From NCBI GenBank assembly GCA_033032865.1, contig JAWHQI010000304.1, forward strand, positions 2,145,001 to 2,209,000: 64,000 bases of DNA, read 5' to 3'. The notes under the pieces were generated by a model. The model did no database searches. It had not been told where the DNA came from and saw nothing but the letters and a program-made list of their open reading frames with translations. This document shows positions 44,582-56,032 of this stretch, piece after piece (position 1 is the stretch's first letter; each line of letters opens with the position of its first letter). Made by a program: the position numbers and the translations under genes. Source of the stretch: Dactylorhiza incarnata (taxonomy: Eukaryota > Streptophyta > Magnoliopsida > Asparagales > Orchidaceae).

Positions 44582-47399
44582 TATTGCATCTAACGAGCCG
44601 AATACTTCATTTCAATTGATAGTTACCATAATACTTGTGTGAGTATATGAAATTTGAGCCTTGTACTACGTATCGGCGTTAATCAAAGAAATATTTTTAT
44701 GAGTATCTGAAATTCTTACCCTTTTTCTTTTTACAGATCAATACAACTGCTAAATATGACAATAAAGTGGCTTTCCTCCTCACAATATGCAAGATTGATA
44801 CTTTGTTCACATGAACCACAAATGGAGCAAACTATGATAGGCCGACAAAATAATGGAGGTTGCAATAGTCAAGCAAATTTTAAATTCATAGTTCATGTAC
44901 TAAAACCTTTTTTTTTTGTATTTGGATCATTAGAAATGAAGTTATATGATCATTTTGCCATCTTGATAACTAATTACACCATGTATTAATTGTGCGAATT
45001 ATTTATTGAGTATATTGGTTGTATTTATAGTAATTAATGCTAGCATTGTTCGGTACAGAGTAGTAGTAGACCTACGATCACTGGCTGTAAGATGGTGCTA
45101 TAAAATGGTGCTGCTAGGTTTAGATCTTCACGAAGAGGTGAAAATTCTCTCTTTTCATCTACTAGTACTAGGAGGACTAACAATTAAACATATGCAATTG
45201 GAAGATTTAACTCAAGGAGCGGAAAAAAGATTATCTCTTCGCTCAAATTTCTTGTAATACGTACAACCTCGAATACGGGGCAATAGAATGCGAATGCACA
45301 GTCTCAACTCTCGGGCATAGGTCTAAGCATGGGCGGACCCCACATAGGGCCCAGTGTGGGCAGCCACCCACAATGAATTTCATGTTAAGGTCATGAATTT
45401 GAGTGAAAAGTCTTGAGTTCGATTCTTCATGTCTGAAATTTGTTTTTTGGATAAAAAATTTTATTAAAAAAAAATATTATTTATTTATTTATATATTATG
45501 AAAAAAAAATCATTAAAATGTATACATATTATTTTTCTAAATTTAGACGGTGTAAAAAAATTTATATATTATCTATATTTTTTCTATATTTAGACATTGT
45601 ATAAATGTTATATGCAACTCAAATTATTACGTGCAAATCAAAATAAGATCTTTCAAAATATTTTTGTTAATGTGAAACTTACATAAAATGTTTTTGGACT
45701 TAGGAAAAATAATTGTGCATTCATTAATACTATTTCTCTATCAGTTACAAATACACACGACATTTTTCTTGATCTAGAGTGCATCTAAATCATTCAAGAG
45801 CTTATGTGTAACTTGTTTGTACTTCGTTGGACATAAAACACAAAAACAACATAAAAGGAACGGTTGGTTGAAGTGGCACCAACTATACTTAGCAATGATA
45901 GCTTATACTTATTAGTCTTGTACATGCAATAATCCAATAGAAACAGACACATAAATATTTTACATAACTGATCGAATAGATACAAGATGAGCAAAAAATA
46001 ACTTTCCAACTGATTACTCTTAACATTAACTTTCTTAAAGCTAACATAGCCACTATTGGTGATACATTTGTATAAAAATTGTATTTGAGTACTCTCATTC
46101 AACTATGTTCTTTGTCGTGGTGTTAGAATCATCTTTCTTCTTCAAAGTCAACAGTATCTTTCTAAGTTTCACTCCCGCCGCATACATTCACGTTGTTCTC
46201 CTCATTTTCATTTAGTTTACCGGCATACAAGTGAGCTTCAATATAAACCAATTAATGGTTGTTTAACCCACACTTTACTTCAACGTACATTCTACTAATT
46301 TAAATGTGCATTTTTTGACTTTTCAGTGAAAACAGACATCCACACTTCTTCGTGGTACTTCGCAAATTTTTCCTTACCCATTTTTAGCTCGATATTTCTC
46401 ACGATAATGCCCAGTTCTGTCACATCCCAATATAACTCTAGGCTTTAGTCTACTAATAAGTTTGTCAGACTTTGATTTTTTTTTCCAGCATGAATTCAGG
46501 CTGTTAAAAATATAGTGAAATAATATGTCAAATACTAAGCTTATACGCTTTGAGGAAACTAGCATATAATTTACACCGCATAATAACTAGCAAAACACAT
46601 AAAAACGTTGCATAATGACAGGAAAATCACAGGAAAACCACATGAAAAGCATCAGATTTTTGACTCCAATCGGCAATCGGTTACCATCCAATCGGACAGA
46701 AATTTCAGCTATTCTGTCGAGAAAAACAAGATGATAAGACGATCGTTGCTGGAGAAAACGAAATACTCAAGTCGATTACACACTACAAAAAGAAATATGT
46801 AGAATGTAGGTCATTACCTGTTAATGGAGGCTTTCGAAATGGGGGACAACCGTATAAGGCGTAGGATATGGGGGATCGATCGGTCTGAAGGAAAAGGTAA
46901 GGAGATGGAAGCTTGGACGACAAGCAGCGGCTAGATGGAAGTGATTCGGGAGGGAGAATATCCTCGGACGAGAACCAGTGTGGGGCACAGTCGCACCAGA
47001 GACCTAGGGTTTCTCCTTATCGCGCGAGTAGAAGCTTGTACAAGTTGCAAGAAAGAGCAGCAGACGGATTTTTGGTTTGCACCTATCTAGATTTAGGGGT
47101 TTTGTTATTTAATTATTTAATGTTTTTTATTTAATAGCTTGTGTTGCACATAACCTTAAGGGCCCGTTCGTTTGCACGGAATTGAAGACTTGGAATTGGA
47201 ATTCGACGACGAATACCAATTACGCCATTCGGTTTTTAGGTAACTTTAAGAATTGAAATTTGAGTTGAATATCATGAAATTAATTTTAGCCTAGACATAA
47301 TCTAGCTGGACATATCGGAATTGAGCGAGTTTGGTTCGCTCAATTTACTCCCGATAAAAAAGATGAGCAACGACTCCTTAACTGCGCTTCTCATTCCTC
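44582..47399. other. 3' flank of extensin and long intergenic region
   Basis: AT-rich; no gene supported. A hAT-end-like stretch (GGGCGGACCCCACATAGGG) is at about 45332-45350. At 47160-47240 there is a MITE-like start (GGGCCCGTTCGTTT) with GGAATT words, preceded by TAA. Its other end is not found. Confidence 0.4.
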
Positions 47400-48485
47400 C
47401 TCAATTGATGGCACCATGATGGGGCTTTTGGGTCCATTAGGTCCCCTTGAGAGGTTTCCTTATGATGGTAGGTCCAATTTGATCATTTGAAGTCCAATTG
47501 ACCTCATTTTGGGAGGTTTGACCTAAATTGGACTAGGATTGACCTTAGTCAATTTTGACCAAATTGGTTGACCTCAAGGGTCCCTAGTGACCTACTCACC
47601 TTCTTGAATGGTCATAGGGGTCAATGTGATGTTATTTTGCCTTATTAAAGTCTCTTGGCCATTCCTAGGCTAGGCCATCAAAAATTGTTAAATGCACCCC
47701 AATGTGCAATTCCTCCTATTTTCTTAAGTTTATGGGGCCCCTTTGGCCCACTTTGTGTACATTAATTCATCATAGGGGAATTTTCCCATGGTTATGTGTG
47801 ATGCATAAGGTGCTTTAGCACTTTTGGAGTTACCTTGAGTTCTTTTTACATTGGGGTGACCCATAGTAGCTAAGTGAACATCATGTGTTTTTTTTCACCC
47901 ATTCAACTTGTCATCATGTTGCACTATGTTACTTATCCTATTTTTGTCATGACTTGTCATGACAAAAATTCTCTATGGGCCTAACAGTTTGGGGGGAGAT
48001 GTTACACGGCACCGGCCGCACCCCCGTGGTGAGCGCGGTGCCGGCCGCACCCCCTAAGGGGGGCATGACACCGGCCGCTCCCCCTTGGGGATACGACACT
48101 GGCCGCACCCCCATGAGAGGTGTGGCGTGCGGCTCCAAGAGGGTGCGGTCGCACACCCTTGGGGGGTGCGGCGCCGGCCGCACCCCCTTGGGGGTGCGGG
48201 GCCGACCGCACCCCACTTAGTGAGGTGCGGCCTTGGCCGCATCCCCACTAAGTGGGGTGCGGTTTCGGCCGCCCCCACTATGCGGCGTGCGGTCTCGGCC
48301 GCACTCCGTGAGAGGGGAGCGGTCTGTTCCCTCTTTGCGAGAGGGGGGTGGGGGGGGGGGGGGGGGGGGGGGCGCTTAGTCGCATCTCCTTAGTGGGGTG
48401 CGGCTACGCGACTTTGGTCGCACCGGGCGATGGCGGGGTTTTTGCTAATCGCACCCCTCAGAGCTCCTTATAATTTGCCGGGTAC
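47400..48485 (+). mobile_element. Sirevirus-like 3' end G with palindrome-rich LTR fragment
   Basis: The sequence TTTGGGGGGAGA (47988-47999) looks like a polypurine tract, directly followed by TGTTACACGG, an LTR start at 48000. The next about 440 bp is an array of inverted CpG-rich units (GGCCGCACCCC / GGGGTGCGGCC), followed by a TATA-like CTTATAATT near 48470. No partner LTR, coding domain or TSD is seen. The left limit is arbitrary. Confidence 0.55.
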
Positions 48486-48870
48486 ATATCAAGACATAAA
48501 CAACTAATTAAAAATAAACCAATAATATGCACCATTATATTATTAAATAAAATATATTATTACCGTGTCTCCTATTTTAAGTGCTCAACTCACATGGCTT
48601 GTTATTTGTTATCTCTAAAACTCTACCTGCTTGGCTGGAGTTTAACTTATGTAGTGTTTTTGTTATTAATTAGTTCATGCTTTGCCTGATGAATACAACT
48701 GAATATGTGCCTTTTTAAATTATTGTAAATTCTCAAAAACCATTAATATATATTTTGTAATTAGCCAATAAAGTTAAAACTGCTAACTGTTTGACGGCGG
48801 TGGGCGGTGGCGGTCATGAATGCGGTGGTTATGATTTATGAATCGACATTCGTGAATGCCCGACCTCACC
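48486..48870. other. Intergenic
   Basis: No gene seen. GACGGCGGTGGGCGG near 48794 and the complementary CGCCGCGTCAAACGG near 53640 may be the two ends of an older MITE into which the Harbinger element inserted (weak). Confidence 0.3.
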
Positions 48871-49169
48871 TAAGGCTCTGTTTGGTTGGGCTGTTGCTGA
48901 TGGAAAGCTGCTGATGGAAAGCTGCTGATAGAAAAAGTGCTGATTCTGGAAAACGGAGTTTTGCTAAAAAACTGTTTGGATGAAAAGTTGCTGATTCTGG
49001 AAAATGGAATTTGTAAAACGGAGTTTTGAAAATATTGTTTGGAAACAAAACGGAGTTTTGAGTGAATTTTTTTTTCTCACCAAATATATGAAAAATAAAT
49101 ATATTTTCCAACATATAATATCAAATACAAAAAAATAATGTCCACATGAACCATATGTCATGATATCTC

Positions 49170-50479
49170 CTACGATCTAGATTCATACAACTGATCCGCT
49201 ATACTATCACGTAGCGCGATCATCTCCTCTACACCACCTGCAGTGTCAGGGCATGTATCTTGTCGCTCTTGTGTAGCCACTCCATCATCTCGACCCCTCT
49301 GCTCGGACTCACTGAAATCAAAATCCAAACGCGAAGGATGCCGGCGAATGAAATTATGTAAAGTCATTGTAGCCATCACAATATCTGCCTGTTTGTCAAA
49401 GCGAAAGCTCGGCATATCTCGCAGTATGGCCCACTTCTTCTTCCATACACCGAAAGATCGTTCTATCACACTTCTAAGCGATGAATGCGCATGATTGAAC
49501 ATCTCTCGACGTCCTTCTGCGCGACGTCCACCACGGGCAAAGTCTGGCAGATGATACCTTGTATCTGGATATGGTTTTAAATATCCTTTTTGCAGAGGAT
49601 AGCCAGCATCAACCAAGTAATATTTTCCTGAAAAATATTATAAAATGTTTAAAAATTGATATATTTTTTAAAGTAATAATTATATGAACTGAATTTTTAC
49701 TATTTACCTTGAGGTGGATGAGGGAACGTATAACGAGGATCAGTAATTGCATAATTGAATATGCGACTATCGTGCGCAGATCCCTCCCAACCTGCCATAA
49801 CGAAAGTGAAGCACATATTGAAATCACAAGCCGCCATGACATTTTGTGTCGGTCTGCCCTTTCTCCCAATATATGGAACTTGACCTCCCACTGGTACGCA
49901 CGCGTCGACATGTGTTCCATCTATTGCCCCAACGCAATCCTTAAAAAAAGGCATATAACGCCTGTCATACATAATCTCTGGCGGAGTGCAGCTGAAAGAC
50001 TTATCAGATGGTTGAATCACTTCCTCGGCTAACTTCAACAATGCGCGAACACCTTGAGCAAAAAATCTGCTAGTTGTCTCCGTTGAGTGCTGAAATCGCT
50101 CGCGTGTTTTTCTCATTGATTCATTATGAGACAATATATATATTGTCAATGCTAGAACTTCTCTGGCTGCAGTTCTTCTTGTTCCCTGAAAACCACACTT
50201 CTCTTCCAGAGCATGCAAGAGATCCATAAAAATTTCTTGACTCATCATGAATGAGTCATGAAATCTAACTCGAGTACCACGAAGTAGCTCTCCGACCCAT
50301 TTATCGCCGGTTTGCTTTGAAGTCATGGATGGAACTGGATGGTTTAACAACGAGGTGTGTTCGGAGATATAACATATTGCTGCCACCACATTTTGATGAT
50401 GGGCAATAACACTATTTCTTCTAAAGATCGCGTGCTTCTCGTGCTCTGCTCTGGTATTCTCTGATTCATCACTAGACAT
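49170..50479 (-). CDS. Harbinger transposase (DDE_Tnp_4 type)
   Basis: Two exons, 50479-49708 and 49627-49170, separated by an 80-bp intron with GTAAAT...TTTCAG. Joining keeps the frame and gives 409 residues (start MSSDESENTR). Catalytic residues of the family are all visible: D in GAIDGTH, D in GSAHDSRIF, E in SVIERSFGVWK. An N-terminal helix-rich region (EIFMDLLHALEEKCGF...TRRTAAREVLALTIYIL) matches the usual DNA-binding part. No stop or frameshift was seen, so the protein may be functional. It should cut and join the element ends together with the Myb-like partner encoded just upstream. Confidence 0.93.
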
Positions 50480-50692
50480 TTTCTGTTAAATAAAAGCAAT
50501 ATCAAGAATTAAAACATCAGAAATAGCAAGTTAAAATCTCATAATATCTATAATGTCCACATCAAGTAATTAAACATAATGCAATGAAATAGTGTTATCA
50601 TCACAACCAGAAAAAAGATAAAAGTGTCCACATCAAAACAAAAAATATAACATCCATAGTTCAATAGTAAAAATATAACATCATGTCTCCTA

Positions 50693-51627
50693 CTACGCCC
50701 CACGAGTAAATCGGTTTTTCAGCCACTTTATGTTCATGCCTTCCGGAAGGCACATGAAAGTCTCTCTATGTTTTGTTTCCATCAAATATGTGATGGCAAA
50801 ATCATAGCAGTCTTCATCGGATTGCACTTCTGGGTACGTGCCTAATTTTTCTAGTGCAAGTCCAATAGTAAAAGAAGAAGATAAAATCACTTGTGGCTCC
50901 TGGATGCTTCGACTTATGATCTTCGAGGACTCGGCCAAATCTTCTAACACCGAGCTACTAGCTTTCTTCTTTCCTTTCTTTCTTTTTTTGCTTGTTTCTG
51001 AGGTCTCAGCTGGTTGAGGAGCTCCGCTAACCTCAATGTCATCATGTTCATTCTCTGACATTGCTCTTTCATCGATAGACTCCGTAGCAAGATTCCTGGA
51101 GTGAGGAGTGCAAGAATGATGTCCTGTAGCAACAACCGAACTGAACATCAAGTTCAGTTTATCCTCTAACTCTGGGGGGATTCCGGCATATCTGAATTTC
51201 TTTGCCAACGGGACAACCTATAAAATAAAGAGTTTTAAATTAGAGATTGAAAAATTTAAACTACTAAATAAGAAATACCAATGATTTTAATTACTAAATA
51301 CCTTCAATCTTTCGTCCCACCACTCGTCTGAGGCGTCTATAGTCTTTCTTGATGCATTCCAACCCAAACCGGTCTCACCACGTTTCAACTCCGTCCATAA
51401 TTTCCACTCCTTCTTCAAATGATCCCATTTATTCTTAAGTTGGACTTTATCATATTTTTTTCCAGTCAGTTCTTCAAATTTTTTCATCAGATTACTCCAA
51501 CCCTCTTTATTAAAATGTGTGGTAGGTCGATTCCAAGCTCTATCTCTTTAATACATAAATGACAGAAGAGCAAGACATCTGAAGTGTCCCACATAGCAAC
51601 CACCCCACCCTCTTTTGGTTTGCCCAT
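50693..51627 (-). pseudogene. Harbinger Myb/SANT-like partner gene, frameshifted
   Basis: Exon 1 (51627-51302) starts MGKPKEGGVVAMWD, and a Myb/SANT-like domain follows (RPTTHFNKEGWSNLMKKFEEL, KNKWDHLKKEWKLW). An 84-bp intron (51301-51218) leads into exon 2 (51217-50693), with an acidic/basic Ser-rich middle and KKRKKGKKK. The parts sum to 851 nt, not a multiple of 3: one indel near 51520-51530 (between IELG and RPTTH) breaks the reading frame. Known Harbinger Myb-like proteins escort the transposase to the nucleus and element ends (family knowledge). This copy would need a partner from elsewhere unless a downstream start is used. Confidence 0.8.
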
Positions 51628-51659
51628 CCTTAAAAAACAAAATAAGTTACACATTCATA

Positions 51660-52975
51660 CATTGAAATAAGACAAACATACACATACACACCAACACACA
51701 CATACACACCAACACACACACATATACACCAACATACACATACACACCAACACACACATACACACCAACACACACATCACACATACACACCAACACACAT
51801 ATATACACCAACACACACATCACACCAACACACACACAAACAACAACACATATACACATACATACACACACAACATGCATATATACATAATACACATACA
51901 TACACACCAACACACACCACACATACACACCAACACACACCACACATACACATCAACACACACATACACACCAACAGACACACATACACATCAACACACA
52001 CATACACACCAACACACACATCACACATACACACCAACACACATATATACACCAACACACACATCACACCAACACACACACAAACAACAACACATATACA
52101 CATACATACACACACAACAAACAACATATATACATAATACACATACATACACACCAACACACACCACACATACACACCAACACACACCACACATACACAC
52201 CAACACACACCACACATACACATCAACACACACATACACACCAACACACACACATATACACCAACACACACATACACACCAACACACACATCACACATAC
52301 ACACCAACACACATATATACACCAACACACACATCACACCAACACACACACAAACAACAACACATATACACATACATACACACACAACAAACAACATATA
52401 TACATAATACACATACATACACACCAACACACACCACACATACACACCAACACACACCACACATACACACCAACACACACCACACATACACATCAACACA
52501 CACATACACACCAACACACACACATATACACCAACACACACATACACACCAACACACACATCACACATACACACCAACACACATATATACACCAACACAC
52601 ACATCACACCAACACACACACAAACAACAACACATATACACATACATACACACACAACAAACAACATATATACATAATACACATACATACACACCAACAC
52701 ACACCACACATACACACCAACACACACCACACATACACATCAACACACACATACACACCAACACACACACATATACACCAACATACACATACACACCAAC
52801 ACACACATACACACCAACACACACATCACACATACACACCAACACACATATATACACCAACACACACATCACACCAACACACACACAAACAACAACACAT
52901 ATACACATACATACACACACAACAAACAACATATATACATAATACACATACATACACACCAACACAACTAACATA
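51660..52975. repeat. CA-rich minisatellite with 270-bp higher-order repeat in Harbinger
   Basis: Short ACACACATACACACCA-type units are organised in a 270-bp super-repeat (equivalent points near 52027, 52297, 52567, 52837, with a shorter first copy near 51785). It begins about 35 bp upstream of the Myb-like gene start. Long ORFs through it on both strands are compositional artefacts. Confidence 0.93.
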
Positions 52976-53578
52976 CACACAACACAACACAACACAACAT
53001 AAATACACACAACATACATACAATCAGAAGAACAAAAACGGGAATACACAGCTCAGAAGAACAAAAACGGGAATAAAAAAATCTAGGGTAGAACCATACT
53101 AGACGTTTTTGGAAATCTGTGGAATAGAAGAGGAATCAATGGCAAAGTGGAAGAAAATATACCTGTAGAGCAGATCTGCAGTGTTATAGGGCAGAGAAGT
53201 CTCCGACGAGATGAATGACCTGCAAAGGGGCGGAAAAATTTACGTGCGGCTCGCGTAGAACCCTAATAGACGGAAACGAGAAGGAAATCGAACCTAGGAG
53301 GTGTCGTCGACGGGCGGCTCGCCGTCGGAATGGAGGATGTCGAGCGATTTTTGGTCGTCGGCGGCTGCACGAAGAGAGGAGAGAAGAATCGCGGAGAAGG
53401 CGGCGGGTCGCGGATGCGGTGAGACGTGCTGAAAAGCTGCGGTTCACGAATAAGTATAGGGAGCGTTTATTAATAAACGCAGGTTCTCAGATAAGCCAAA
53501 CCAAACGCAGCTTATGGCCTAAACGGCGTTTTCGGCCAACCGCACAGCAGCCCATCAGCTAAACCAAACGCCACCTAA

Positions 53579-53904
53579 GATACTTCATTCACTTTTACGT
53601 TCAAAACTAGTTTTAATTTCTTGGTTGCTGTCCGCAAAAACGCCGCGTCAAACGGAGCCTTAGAGCTGGTTCAATGCCGGTGTTTAGTGGAAAAAATATT
53701 CATTTTTAGATCGTTACGATCGGATTTTTTTTATATTTGATTAGCTAAACAAAAAAAATTATCTCGGTATCATTAAATAAATAAATTTTTTTTATAGTTT
53801 TTCCATTTGGAAGGAAAAATGCGAGAAATTTAAACATCCGAAGATAAAGACCTAAAAATGCCTCTTAGAGTACCAAATTTGGTGCTTACTAATTTTCAGC
53901 TAAG

Positions 53905-53952
<48 letters not shown>

Positions 53953-54640
53953 ATTAGCTATTAGTAAATCTTAACATCGCATTGAAATCATTGGTGCCTC
54001 TTGATACCTACCTTGTGATTACCAACCTAGGGCCTGTGTGGCACGGCGGCGACGGTTGTAAACGTGATTGTCATGAACAGTCGTTCGTGAGCGTACGTCA
54101 GATCATTGTAATGCCTCAAAATTAGTTTTATTTTCTTGGTGACGGTCACAACCATTGTCATGCCAAACGTGTGTTCTATGACGGTGGCGTTTTTGTCCAA
54201 ATTACTCAACGAAGCAAAAATTTGATACCGTTGCTATTAGTAAACAAAGGACGAATATACTGATATTTATTAACTACACATGCATTATTTTTATCTTGTG
54301 TAATAATAATGGATAATCAAAGTTTTATTTTCATGGGTTGAGTTTAATTAAAATAAAAAGTAATATATATTGGTCTGTATTGAAAGATTTGGGCTATCTC
54401 CCACTCTCTTTTTCTCTGTTAATAAATTTTTAAAGAAAATCTCAATTTAAGGAGCTTCTTTTAGATATTAGAAATTTTAAAATAGATTTTAATAAATAGC
54501 AAAGGAAATAATTCTTTGATAAAATATTTGTGAAAACCTGCAAAAAATTGTGACAAAAAAAAAAGAAAATTAGTCACTAAATATATATCTCTAAATAGCG
54601 AAAAAAAATAGCTTTAGTAACCAAAATTTGTCGTCACTAT
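53579..54640. other. Intergenic with (TA)n and MITE-like debris
   Basis: (TA)n microsatellite at about 53909-53949. A weak fold-back with GGCACGGCGGCGACGGTTG near 54040 may be a MITE. No gene. Confidence 0.45.
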
Positions 54641-55843
54641 TATTGGAATAATTTTTCCTATATTCCTATATTAATATACAAAATAATATATTTTCTGGTT
54701 TTAAAACTATGTAGAAACAACAATATTACAATATTTAATAAGATTGCATGAAGGGGTGAGAAATAAATAAGAGAGTAATCTATAGTTTAGAATCGAGCAT
54801 GGGTAAGGCGTGTGATCACTGCCCTAAAGAAGTTGCACCATCCTCTGGCAGGGCTTTCACCGATGCTCACTCCTCCGAGGTACAACACCCGACTAGATCC
54901 TGAAAGCTCCGATGTGCGCGGACACCGAAGAAGCACAGAGCACCCGAACCCCCACTTGATGAAGCAAATGTAAAGAAAAGAATCACGTAGAAAATCGTCA
55001 CAAAACAGAGAGAGCAGAAGAGCGAATCCCTTTTTGAGAAGAACGTGAATATATATATATATAACGAAGGCAGTAAATCGCCGGAGAAATAGGATCTTGA
55101 AAACGGCAATATTGAAAGCATAATAAATATTAACGGTTATAATTGGAAGACACATAATCGGGAAGAAAAACGTTGAATATTTCCAACGTAAATAATGACG
55201 AGAAACACGCGTAAAAGAGCGGTTAAGAAAACGCGTAAAACGGCAGAATGCGTTGAAATCAATTCGACGTTGCGTCGAGATCATGTCGACGCAAGTCGAC
55301 GCAAGGAGCTTGCTTCGAGTTCTACTCGACGCGATTCCATTCGACGCAAGTCGGGTGCGTCGAATTCCATTCGACGCCACTCCAACTCCAGCGGGCTTGT
55401 CGACGCTACATCGAAATCTATTCGACGCAGCTCCGATTTCTATTCGACGCAACTCCGTGTAAAAGCTCTGAAATTATTTTGTACAAAAAATACAATTCAA
55501 TTCAATTATTCCTGAAATCCAAATCCAAATCCAAATCCAAATCCAATCCGGTGCGGTGCGTGCGCGCTCGCGCGTGTGGTTCATAGTTTCTCCTTATGTT
55601 CTTTTGAACAAATAAGAATGAGTGAAAACATATATATACCCTATAGCTAGAAAACAAATGAGCATGGTGAGACTAATGAGTTTATCCTTTCATTCATCAA
55701 AGGTTTCCCTCCAAATTATTTAGGTTCCCTCAAATTTGGTTTTGGAGCTTTTCATCAAATATGAATAGCCAAACACCAAAACACCATACAAGACTCCAAA
55801 GAACATTTATGAAATAAATGTTTTATAAATAAGATTTCTAACA
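54641..55843 (-). repeat. 3' LTR of E with CGTCGA-N7-TCGACG dyads
   Basis: 1,203 bp. At 55250-55455 there are seven or more inverted half-site pairs, all with a 7-nt gap (e.g. GCGTCGA-GATCATG-TCGACGC). A TATA-like run (minus) at 55049-55063 lies about 190 bp downstream in transcription sense. A second TATA-like run is near 55632-55643. Confidence 0.92.
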
Positions 55844-56032
55844 ATCCCCCACAAAAGCGAAAAACCAAAATGCGAACTTCATAAGTATGATATTACTAAT
55901 AATAAAATCAAATATAAATTTGCTTCATCAAGTTGTATCTATTGTAATGGGTATAGGTGGAATGGTTACCTTGAACCTATACTTAGTACTTATTTCCTCT
56001 ACCGAAGAGTATAATATGTCAGAGGCTTTGAA

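Larger units (their letters stand above)
48874..53575 (-). mobile_element. PIF/Harbinger DNA transposon
   Basis: The terminal inverted repeats are imperfect: GGCTCTGTTTGGTTGGGCT at the left and, on the opposite strand, GGTGGCGTTTGGTTTAGCT at the right. The 3-bp TSD is TAA (48871-48873 and 53576-53578). It carries the usual gene pair on one strand, a Myb/SANT-like protein then a DDE transposase, plus subterminal repeats (GGAAAACGGAGTTTTG words near 48950-49070). 4.7 kb, of which about 1.3 kb is a CA-rich tandem array. Confidence 0.93.

Noticed and set aside
42564..44642. Long ORFs antisense and out of frame to the extensin gene
   Set aside because: They mirror the proline-codon repeat; composition is aberrant and there is no family match.
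45794..46102. ORF of 102 codons on the minus strand
   Set aside because: No domain, AT-rich intergenic context, and overlapping alternative frame equally open.
47947..48393. Pro/Arg-rich ORFs on both strands near 48000-48390
   Set aside because: They translate the palindromic GC-rich LTR array of G.
51777..52942. 317-355 codon ORFs in the CA-rich repeat
   Set aside because: Low-complexity Cys/Val and Thr/His translations of a microsatellite.
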